Notes under the pieces: generated by a model
Seen by the model: only the letters and a program-made list of their open reading frames with translations
Database searches by the model: none
Told to the model about the DNA's origin: nothing
In this document: piece by piece, positions 9,230 through 17,531 of the stretch
How the letters are laid out: each line of letters begins with the position of its first letter
How positions within the stretch are numbered: position 1 is the first letter of the stretch
Made by a program: the position numbers and the translations under genes
DNA from: Candidatus Companilactobacillus pullicola
Lineage (GTDB): Bacteria > Bacillota > Bacilli > Lactobacillales > Lactobacillaceae
Direction of reading: 5' to 3'
Assembly (NCBI GenBank): GCA_019116025.1
Contig: DXCM01000009.1
Span: forward strand, 1-48,566
DNA: 48,566 bases

Positions 9230-9337
9230 CTATTTGATACTTTCAATTTCGACCAAAACGCCGTAACAAACAAGCAAGTATTCATCAGCTTTGGTACAAG
9301 AGAAACTGACAAGGGCGCAAATATTAGTTACTTTCAT
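9230..9337 (-). CDS. Small 35-aa Cys-containing peptide leading the ABC operon
   Basis: ATG 9337 is preceded by CAGGA 9 nt upstream, and the frame stops at 9230, 19 bp before the ATPase start. The peptide begins MKVTNICALVSFSCTK, has three Cys residues (7, 14, 24), a mostly hydrophobic middle (YLLVCYGVLV) and an acidic end. I do not recognise a family. The position, first in an exporter operon, allows a secreted peptide or signal, an immunity peptide, or a leader peptide that controls the operon. No modification enzyme is nearby, so a lanthipeptide is not supported. It could also be a chance ORF. Confidence 0.45.
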   Translation of the reverse strand: MKVTNICALVSFSCTKADEYLLVCYGVLVEIESIK

Positions 9338-9389
9338 AGTTAAGAATCCTGATAGGTAAGGGTTTGTTTGGTTGACTTAAAATTTTGGA

Positions 9390-9700
9390 CAAAAAAACAG
9401 CTCATCTGAGGGGGGATGAGCTTGTTTTTGTTGTACAAGAGTACAACGACATTACCAGTAGTGTCAGGAAAAAAGATATGAATGCTCTTATATGAGGATT
9501 TCCAATTTTAATAATAGAGAGGGATTTGTTGATTAATTAATGAAAGCATTCAAAGTAAATTATTGTAATGGGATTTTTCTTAATTGATTGAGGGGGTCAA
9601 TTAAGAATTCAATTTTTGTGAGTTAACGATATGAGGATGTATCGTAACTGTTTTAAGAGTTAAAGGAAGGAATGGCATCTCATATCTTTTCCCTTTCACG
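9390..9700 (-). ncRNA. C-rich-loop structured RNA, unit 1
   Basis: This is the first of three homologous tandem units. Minus-sense order: extended -10 (TGGTATATT at 9715-9707), a segment with ATTCCTTCCTTT (9674-9663), hairpin 9621-9648 with loop CATCCTCA, a perfect 9-bp hairpin 9579-9605 with loop containing CCCCCTC, then a domain bounded by GAATGC/GCATTC pairing (9541-9552 with 9478-9489) that exposes ATCCCTCTCT. A GACACTAC hairpin, hairpin GTTGTAC/GTACAAC (9430-9447) and a terminator (AGCTCATC/GATGAGCT, loop with CCCCCTCA, seven T) complete it. No conserved ORF exists. It sits 55 bp upstream of the 35-aa ORF and could be a trans-acting RNA or the operon leader. Confidence 0.7.
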
Positions 9701-9706
9701 GTTATA

Positions 9707-9730
9707 AATATACCATATATGTTTAAACAT
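9707..9730 (-). promoter_or_regulatory. Promoter and palindromic operator candidate of RNA unit 1
   Basis: The extended -10 TGGTATATT has no good -35, but the perfect 12-bp palindrome ATGTTTAAACAT (9719-9730) lies at about -35. The same GTTTAAACA core and -10 recur at the other two units, with A/T-rich DNA upstream. An activator binding site is inferred. Confidence 0.5.
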
Positions 9731-9843
9731 GTTGGTTCAAAATAGAACAAAATATTTTTTTATTTTTAGGATAAATCAAAGAATCTTTTGCGCAATAATG
9801 ATTCGATATTGCGTCTCTTAGAAAACGTATACATAAAAGGACA

Positions 9844-10162
9844 TAAAAAGAGCTCATCTGAGGAGGGATGAGCTTTTTTATCGTTACGATTATGCAACGA
9901 CATTACCAGTAGTGTCAGGAAACAATGCATGAATCTTTTCGATAAAATTTCCAAATTGAAGGATTTGGTATTAAATAATGAAAAGTATTCAAAATTGAAT
10001 TGTAATTGGGATAACTCGCAATAAACATAAATTGATTGAGGGGGCAATTTATATTTATTAGTTTGTTTAGTTGGGAGATCATAGTATGAGGGGTACTAAG
10101 ATCTTCATATTAAAAGTAATAAAGGAGGAATCATATCGATTCATGCCTTATCCCCTTTCACG
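9844..10162 (-). ncRNA. C-rich-loop structured RNA, unit 2
   Basis: This homologue of unit 1 has the same order. The 5' segment holds ATTCCTCCTTT (exact anti-Shine-Dalgarno character). Next is a long hairpin (about 10076-10106) with loop CCCCTCA, a hairpin ATAAATTG/CAATTTAT with loop CCCCCTCA, a hairpin CCAAAT/ATTTGG with loop CCTTCA, the conserved GACACTACTGGTAATGTC hairpin, and a terminator AGCTCATC/GATGAGCT whose loop reads CCTCCTCA. Stem sequences differ from unit 1 while pairing is kept, which supports RNA structure. The promoter core is at 10177-10169, with TGTTTAAACA at 10182-10191. Confidence 0.7.
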
Positions 10163-10391
10163 GTTATAAATATACCACATGTGTTTAAACATGATTATTC
10201 AATTATTGTAAATTTATTTGTTTGTTTTTAATATCACAATAATAATTTTTTGTAAAATGAAAAAGCATTAAAAGAAGGTTTGATTGGAAAGAAAAGCTAG
10301 CCTATTAATTAACGTAATTAAGTTGGCCTGATACAAATATTGAAAATTTATTGATTATAATGTTCCTTTTATGTTCGTACTAATAAAAAAG

Positions 10392-10731
10392 GGCAAAAAA
10401 AACAGCTCATCTGGGGGGACGGGCTTGTTTTTTTGCTACACCATGTGTGTAGCAGCATTACCAGTAGTGTCAGGGGAAGATATGAATGCTTGTGAGGTTT
10501 CCATATTTGTCAAATAGAGAGGGATTTGTTAATTAATTAATGAAAGCATTCAAAGTAAATTATTGTAATGGGATATTACAAACGTATCTTTCAAGTAAAA
10601 ATTGATTGAGGGGGGCAATTTTTATTATTGATACGAATGAGCTTTATAGATCAACGATATGAGGATGTGTATCGCGACCTTCATTAAGAGTTAAAAAAGG
10701 AAGGAATTGCATTTCCATATCTCCCTAGCAC
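10392..10731 (-). ncRNA. C-rich-loop structured RNA, unit 3
   Basis: The third homologue is closest to unit 1 over the CATT/GAATGC domain. It has ATTCCTTCCTTT near its 5' end, a CGATA/TATCG hairpin with loop containing CATCCTCA, a hairpin AAAAATTG/CAATTTTT with loop CCCCCCTCA, a hairpin CAAAT/ATTTG with loop CCCTCTCT, a hairpin TGCTACAC/GTGTAGCA (10434-10454, different sequence from unit 1 but still paired) and a terminator with a CCCCCC loop and eight T. The -10 TGGTATATT is at 10746-10738 and TGTTTAAACA at 10751-10760. It diverges from nox. Confidence 0.7.
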
Positions 10732-10956
10732 ATATATAATATACCACATGTGTTTAAACAATTAAATTCATTTTTGAAAAAAATATTTATTTGTTTTTAA
10801 TATCACAAATTTCATCATTTATTATATGATAGCGGTATCATAAATCCTGTTGTCAAAAGAGTTAATCCACAAAGTTGAAGGAAGTGAGGATTAAAAAGGG
10901 GATTTATTGGAGAATATCAAGATACTATATAAACGGAATATATTTTTTTAAATATT

Positions 10957-10972
10957 CTGTAAACGCTTTTAA
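10957..10972 (+). promoter_or_regulatory. cre-like site upstream of nox
   Basis: TGTAAACGCTTTTA matches the CcpA operator consensus (TGNAANCGNTNNCA) except for one position near the 3' end. It lies about 50 bp before the nox start, so carbon catabolite control is plausible. Confidence 0.45.
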
Positions 10973-11021
10973 TGTATTAGTGAATAAATTATAATAATAA
11001 GAAAAAAGGACGGTGTCTATT

Positions 11022-12374
11022 ATGAAAGTAAGTATTGTAGGTTGTACTCATGCAGGAACTTTTTCAGCAATGAATATTTTGAAAGAGCATCCAGACTGGG
11101 AAGTTTCCGTATTTGAAAGAAACGATAATTTATCTTTTCTATCCTGTGGTATCGCACTGTGGGTAAGTGATCGTGTTTCAGATCCTAACAAGATGTTCTA
11201 TGCAAGTCCAGAAGCTCTAACTGATTTGGGCGCACATATGTACATGCAACATGATGTGACTGATATCGACTTTGATAACAAGAAATTGTCAGTAAAGAAT
11301 TTAGTTAATGGTGATACTTTTGGCCAAACATATGACAAATTGATCATCACAACTGGTTCAGCTCCAATTATTCCTCCAATTCCTGGTATTGATTCAGATC
11401 GTGTAATGCTATGTAAGAACTGGACTAATGCAAATGAATTGAAAGAAAACGCTAAAGACATCAAGAGTGCCATCGTTATTGGTGCCGGTTATATCGGTGC
11501 TGAATTGGCAGAAGGTTACGCTACTTTAGGAAAAGAAACAACTTTGATCGATGCTCTACCAAATGTTTTGGCTAAGAATCTTGATCCAAATATGTCAGCT
11601 GTTGCCGAAAAGGATTATCGTGACAATGGTGTAACTTTGGGCTTGAGTGAAAAGGTAGAATCATTTGAAGAAACAGATCATAGTGTGATCGTTAAGACAG
11701 ACAAGAATACTTATGAAGCAGATATTGCTGTTATGTGTGTTGGATTCCGTCCTAATACAAAGATGTTTGCTGATAAATTTGAGACATTGCCAAATGGTGC
11801 CTTAATTGTGGATAAATATATGCATACAAGTATTCCTGATGTCTTCTCAGCAGGGGATGCTGCATCTGTTCACTACAATCCAACTAATGATAACCAATAC
11901 ATTCCTTTGGCAACTAACTCAGTACGTCAGGGTATTCTAGTTGGTAAGAACATTGAAGAAGATAAGATGCCATACATGGGTACACAAGCCAGTTCAGCTG
12001 TTGAACTATTTGGTAGAACATATGCTGCTAGTGGTTTGACAAAAGTTCACGCTGATGTTTTAGGTAAAGAGGTTGCTGAAGTTTCACTTGAAGACAACTA
12101 TCGTCCAGAATTCATGTTGTCAACAACACCAGTTTTGATGAACTTAGTATGGGATCCAGAAACAAGAGTTGTTCTTGGTGGCGCTTTGACAAGTATGTAC
12201 GATGTATCACAGTCAGCTAACTTATTGTCACTAGCAATTCAAAAGAAAGTTACAATTGATGAACTATCAATGGTAGACTTCTTGTTCCAACCAAACTTCG
12301 ACAAACCAGTTAACTATGTCAGTGCTCTAGCCGGTGCTGCTGTTGAAAAAGCTGACTCAGCTGTTAACGAATAA
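11022..12374 (+). CDS. nox: NADH oxidase (water-forming)
   Basis: Nox oxidises NADH with O2, reducing it to water through a redox-active Cys, and keeps NAD+ available in lactic acid bacteria. The protein is 450 aa from ATG 11022, with AAAGGA 11 nt upstream. Features are N-terminal FAD motif IVGCTHAGTFSAMNIL, active-site Cys in LSFLSCGIALW (residue ~42), NADH motif AIVIGAGYIGAELAEGYATLG near 152, the FAD site DVFSAGDAASVHYNPTN near 280, and the dimerisation domain from about 325. Full length for the family. It is monocistronic with a terminator at 12393-12419, and a cre-like site precedes it. Confidence 0.95.
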   Translation: MKVSIVGCTHAGTFSAMNILKEHPDWEVSVFERNDNLSFLSCGIALWVSDRVSDPNKMFYASPEALTDLGAHMYMQHDVTDIDFDNKKLSVKNLVNGDTFGQTYDKLIITTGSAPIIPPIPGIDSDRVMLCKNWTNANELKENAKDIKSAIVIGAGYIGAELAEGYATLGKETTLIDALPNVLAKNLDPNMSAVAEKDYRDNGVTLGLSEKVESFEETDHSVIVKTDKNTYEADIAVMCVGFRPNTKMFADKFETLPNGALIVDKYMHTSIPDVFSAGDAASVHYNPTNDNQYIPLATNSVRQGILVGKNIEEDKMPYMGTQASSAVELFGRTYAASGLTKVHADVLGKEVAEVSLEDNYRPEFMLSTTPVLMNLVWDPETRVVLGGALTSMYDVSQSANLLSLAIQKKVTIDELSMVDFLFQPNFDKPVNYVSALAGAAVEKADSAVNE

Positions 12375-12392
12375 TATTATTGCTTAATTTAT

Positions 12393-12419
12393 AAAGTAGC
12401 TTTAGGGCTGCTTTTTTTG
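12393..12419 (+). terminator. Terminator of nox
   Basis: AGTAGC pairs with GCTGCT (one G-T pair) across a short loop and is followed by seven T residues. Confidence 0.8.
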
Positions 12420-12447
12420 TATAAACTGTTTTTAGAAGGTGTTGTTG

Positions 12448-12777
12448 ATGGAAGATGATGACTTTATTTTGCGTCAGATTAAATCTTTTGCCGAAGGATT
12501 TGGAGCTATTCTTGGTAAGGGTAAAGAGAAGAATGAAGTAGTATTTGAGCAACAACAGAACCAGAAGGGAAAAATTTATACAAATTTAGATCGGTTATTG
12601 TTGCATCGTAAATATGAAGAAGCGATTCATTATGTTTATGCGCAAAAATTTGAATTGGATGGAGATAGTTATTATCGGTTGGGTATTTGATTATATGGTA
12701 AGTTAGATGGTGTTTCTGGGGTTGATCCTGGGTTGTTGGAGGAATTTTTGGGGCAGATTGAGAAGAATAATAAATAA
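12448..12777 (+). pseudogene. DUF6483-like small protein, interrupted by TGA
   Basis: Starting at ATG 12448, after AGAAGGTG, the frame encodes MEDDDFILRQIKSFAEGFGA and 80 residues in total before TGA at 12688-12690. The same frame then continues for 28 codons (LYGKLDGVSGVDPGLLEEF and on) to TAA at 12775. The continuation reads as the natural C-terminus, so TGG to TGA (Trp to stop) in YYRLGI-W-LYGKL is the likely change. The N-terminal pattern resembles DUF6483 proteins of lactobacilli, whose function is unknown. The product may be truncated or the gene dead. Confidence 0.6.
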
Positions 12778-12799
12778 CCATTGTTCTATGTTTTATAGT

Positions 12800-12930
12800 G
12801 GAAACGAGCTTCGCAGGGGCAACTCCTTCCGGTTAAGTCAACTTTCTCTGCCGGCACTTCGTTGCCGACTGAGAAAGTAGTCTTAATCCTCGGGAGCTGA
12901 CCGCCCCTGCTCCGCTCTCTGCTCTCTAAA
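12800..12930. repeat. Large imperfect palindrome
   Basis: The outer arms GAGCTTCGCAGGGGC (12806-12820) and GCCCCTGCTCCGCTC (12903-12917) pair, inner arms AACTTTCTC/GAGAAAGT continue the stem, and a GCCGGCA/TTGCCGAC tip closes it. The whole can fold as one ~115-nt hairpin. It follows the broken DUF6483-like gene. It is G+C-rich against its surroundings and has no poly-T tail. Confidence 0.6.
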
Positions 12931-13032
12931 ATTCACAAATTATTCTTACTTTGTTTAAACTCAATTCATAAAATCAGGCTATTATGTACACATAGTCAAA
13001 TATGGCTATTCAAAAAAACGAGGTGAACGTGT

Positions 13033-13134
13033 ATGAAAAAACATCCGTTTCTTGTTCTTACTGGCGTCTCTGTCTTAGCTACTGTTTGTACTAAGATGAT
13101 CAGAAGCCACAATGAAAAGAAATTTTTGAACTAA
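13033..13134 (+). CDS. Small single-span membrane peptide, 33 aa
   Basis: ATG 13033 has GAGGTG 7 nt upstream. The peptide starts MKKHPFLVLTGVSVLATVC, with Lys residues before a hydrophobic span of about 15 residues, and ends in a charged tail (MIRSHNEKKFLN). This shape fits a small membrane peptide, for example a YtzI- or toxin-like peptide, but no family is recognised. It stands alone, with a TATTAT-like -10 about 55 bp upstream. Confidence 0.45.
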   Translation: MKKHPFLVLTGVSVLATVCTKMIRSHNEKKFLN

Positions 13135-13234
13135 TTTAAGTACTAAATCATTCAAATCAAAAATACAAAAACCATTCAAAGCAAATAACTATTTAACTGA
13201 TCCGAGGTAAATAATATGAAAAACGATAATAACA

Positions 13235-13259
13235 TGGGCTTGCGTAAGCAAGCCTTTTT
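13235..13259 (+). terminator. Intrinsic terminator
   Basis: The perfect stem GGCTTGC/GCAAGCC with loop GTAA is followed by six T residues. It ends the transcript of the 33-aa ORF. Confidence 0.85.
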
Positions 13260-13336
13260 TGTGTTTGAGCGTCAATAATTTTACTTATTGTTTAATTTCT
13301 CATATTATTTTCTTAGTTAGTAAGGAGAATTTCGAT

Positions 13337-15889
13337 ATGAAAAAACGTCGTCTGCTTTATTATTCCGGAGCTTTTGTCATTAATTTGGTTATTATTTCGA
13401 TTATCTTTGCTAGTGCTAATTTGGTCCCTTTTGGTAATAATAATTTTTTGAGTAGTGATTTGGGAACGCAATACTTAACTTTTTTGACTGAATTGAGACG
13501 GCAATTGGTGTCGGGTAATGTGCATCTTTATTTGTTCAGTCAGTCTCTGGGCGATAATTTTTTCCCGGTTATTAGTTACTATTTGTTGTCTCCGTTTAAT
13601 CTGTTATTAATTTTTTTCAGTGCTAGAAATATCCCGGTTGCGGCTGATATTTTGATTATGCTCAAGATATCCACAATGGGTGTAACGATGGCATATTTCT
13701 TAAAAGAATACTTTCAAGAGCGAAGTGTCACTAACTGGTTATTTACTATTGCTTATAGTTTTTGTGGCTTTGTAGCCTCATATTTCTACGATTTAATGTG
13801 GTTAGACGCTCTGATCATGTTGCCGTTGGTTGCGGTTGGGGTAATGCATGTTATTAAACATCATCAGTATGTGCTGTATTACTTTTCCATTCTATTGTCG
13901 ATAATTTTTAATTATTATTTGGGTTACATGCTCTGCATCTTTTCACTTTGTTTCTTTATCTTTATTGGTCTGGAAGACAATCTATTTCATCAAAAAGATA
14001 AGTGGCTGGTTATTAGACGTTATCTGATTTCGTCAATTCTAGCAGGTCTTAGTTCAGCAGTTGTACTGTTACCAACTTTGTCTGGGATGTTAAAGACAGC
14101 TAAGACATCATTTGATATTTTTAACTATTTACCGTCAGCTCGGTTTGGGTTAGAGGCTTTAACTGAACTAGGAATCGGGGGTAATAGTTTCGATCAACGT
14201 TTGGAGCATGGTCCGTCGGTGTTTATAACGTCGACTATTCTAATTTTATTATTAAGCTATTATTTAAGTTCGCAGGTAAGCAATCGTGACAAACAGAATT
14301 CAGTTTTCCTATTAGGAATTTTGTTGGTCAGTATGTTTGTAACGACTTTTAATACAATGTGGCATATGTTCCAAAATCCAGCTGGTTTTCCGTTCAGAAA
14401 CAGTTTTATCTTCTCTTTCGCCTGTATTTTCATTGCAAGAAAAGCTTGGCAGAGGGGAGTTGTTAATGAAATAGGCGTTATAACGAAGAGTACATGTGTG
14501 GCCGGAATCCTGATTTGTTTGGGTTACTTAACGGAATGGCTATTACCTAAAATAATTGAACAACTCGGCTTTGACAGTATCAATATAGAATACAGTATTG
14601 GTTACTTTTGGCTAAGTTTGGCTTGTATCATTTTTTCAGGCTTCTTATTATTAATGTTGAATCGGAATAAGAATTTCTTATTGATTATATTCTTAATGGT
14701 CAGCTTTGAGGCTATCGCTAACTTTAATTCAGTTATGGCGACGGCTGACTTTGGAAATCAGGCTACTTATGAGAATGAATTTGATCGTGAGAATGAAATT
14801 TTAAAAGAGGTAAAGGCACGTAGTAATTTAGGTCACCGAATAATTGTGTCTAAATCGGGTTTGAATAAAGCCTTTCCTGAAAAATATAACAATTATAACG
14901 ACCCCATTTTGTTTAATATCAATGGATTAAGTCTGTATAGTTCAACTTTGAATCAAGATACCTTAAAAATGATGCAAAATTTGGGATACTTCAGTTATAA
15001 CGTTAGAAGAGTCAGTTATTATGGTGGTACCAAATTGACTAATGCTTTGCTAGGTGTCTATTATCGGGTTCGACAGTGGGACAATCATTATCATGTTGAA
15101 GAAAACTACGATGCACCGACTTTGGGCTTTTTGGTGGATAAAAATGTTTATGATTTTAAAATGAAATCAGGTCAAGCTTTATCTAATCAAGATCGTCTCT
15201 GGCAAGCTTTGAACGGTAATAGTGCAGAATACTTTAAGAATGCCTTGTTGACCAGCATGCAACAGCGTACTGTTGGCAATCGCGAGCTCTATACCTATCA
15301 ATTGGCAACTAGAGCATCAGGACCGTTATACTTCTATGTAACGCCTTTTAATTACGATAAAGCTAAGATTTACGTTAATGGCAAGCGTATCAAGACTTCG
15401 CCAATGAATGTTTATAGTGCCGCTACGTTATACTTAGGTGATTTCAAACGAAATAAGCAACTTGAAATTAAAATTTTGACTAATAAGTCACTAGGTTTAA
15501 ATCCAAGATATTTCCAATCATTGGATGAAGCTAAGTTTGAATTATCAGTTGATAAATTTAAAAATAGATCTTTACAAATCACTTCTGATTTAAATCACGA
15601 TACAGTTCGAGGTTCAATTAATGTTGATGAGGATTCACCATTGTTGCTAAGTATTCCATATGACGATGGTTGGAGTGCTTCTGTAGATGGGAAGAAAGTT
15701 AAAATCCATAAAGTGGTTTCGAATCTGATGGCTATTGACCTCAAAAAAGGACAACATACCGTAATTTTAAATTATCAGGTCCCAGGACTAAAACTAGGCT
15801 GGTTTGTTTCTATTATTGTCGTTATACTGTTCTTGAGTTTTCTTTGGATTATAAAGGTCAAAGATAGATCGCAAAGAAAATACAGCTAA
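13337..15889 (+). CDS. YfhO family membrane glycosyltransferase-like protein
   Basis: The product is 850 aa from ATG 13337 (MKKRRLLYYSG), with AAGGAG 9 nt upstream; an upstream extension in frame has no site. It has about 12 membrane segments over residues 10-500, then an extracytoplasmic domain and a last helix near the C-terminus (WFVSIIVVILFLSFLWII). YfhO proteins are GT-C type enzymes that glycosylate teichoic acids or other wall polymers, using undecaprenyl-phosphate sugars made by CsbB/GtrB-like GT2 enzymes. A GT2 of that type is encoded at 30759. The DLGTQYLTFL stretch near residue 42 is the usual YfhO loop 1 sequence. Confidence 0.85.
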   Translation: MKKRRLLYYSGAFVINLVIISIIFASANLVPFGNNNFLSSDLGTQYLTFLTELRRQLVSGNVHLYLFSQSLGDNFFPVISYYLLSPFNLLLIFFSARNIPVAADILIMLKISTMGVTMAYFLKEYFQERSVTNWLFTIAYSFCGFVASYFYDLMWLDALIMLPLVAVGVMHVIKHHQYVLYYFSILLSIIFNYYLGYMLCIFSLCFFIFIGLEDNLFHQKDKWLVIRRYLISSILAGLSSAVVLLPTLSGMLKTAKTSFDIFNYLPSARFGLEALTELGIGGNSFDQRLEHGPSVFITSTILILLLSYYLSSQVSNRDKQNSVFLLGILLVSMFVTTFNTMWHMFQNPAGFPFRNSFIFSFACIFIARKAWQRGVVNEIGVITKSTCVAGILICLGYLTEWLLPKIIEQLGFDSINIEYSIGYFWLSLACIIFSGFLLLMLNRNKNFLLIIFLMVSFEAIANFNSVMATADFGNQATYENEFDRENEILKEVKARSNLGHRIIVSKSGLNKAFPEKYNNYNDPILFNINGLSLYSSTLNQDTLKMMQNLGYFSYNVRRVSYYGGTKLTNALLGVYYRVRQWDNHYHVEENYDAPTLGFLVDKNVYDFKMKSGQALSNQDRLWQALNGNSAEYFKNALLTSMQQRTVGNRELYTYQLATRASGPLYFYVTPFNYDKAKIYVNGKRIKTSPMNVYSAATLYLGDFKRNKQLEIKILTNKSLGLNPRYFQSLDEAKFELSVDKFKNRSLQITSDLNHDTVRGSINVDEDSPLLLSIPYDDGWSASVDGKKVKIHKVVSNLMAIDLKKGQHTVILNYQVPGLKLGWFVSIIVVILFLSFLWIIKVKDRSQRKYS

Positions 15890-15947
15890 ATTTTATAAAT
15901 ATTATCGAAATATTTGCAAATTTCTGTATATGTTATAAGATTTTGAT

Positions 15948-15961
15948 ATGAAACGTTTACA
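15948..15961 (+). promoter_or_regulatory. cre-like site upstream of glpK
   Basis: ATGAAACGTTTACA matches the CcpA operator in its centre and right half and misses the left TG. It lies about 20 bp before the glpK start, and glpK is a classic catabolite-repressed gene. Confidence 0.45.
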
Positions 15962-15976
15962 TTAAAAACGGGGTGA

Positions 15977-17488
<1,512 letters not shown>

Positions 17489-17491
<3 letters not shown>

Positions 17492-17513
17492 AAGGCGAAA
17501 TATCGCCTTTTTT
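17489..17513 (+). terminator. Terminator between the two glycerol kinase genes
   Basis: AAAAGGCGA pairs with TCGCCTTTT, loop AATA, ending in six T residues. Read-through would be needed for co-transcription of the second kinase gene. Confidence 0.85.
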
Positions 17514-17531
17514 GCTGTTTAGGAGTTAAAG

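Noticed and set aside
9766..10047. Open frame of 93 codons on the minus strand
   Set aside because: It runs through RNA unit 2's terminator and 3' hairpins, has no ribosome binding site and no counterpart in units 1 and 3.
9390..10765. CRISPR-like or T-box interpretation of the three repeats
   Set aside because: The units are ~450 bp apart with no short direct repeats and spacers, and no T-box AGGGTGG(T)ACC sequence or specifier loop is present.
13215..13279. 20-codon ORF with GAGGTAAATAAT before its ATG
   Set aside because: It overlaps a perfect intrinsic terminator; the sequence is better explained as the terminator of the upstream small gene.
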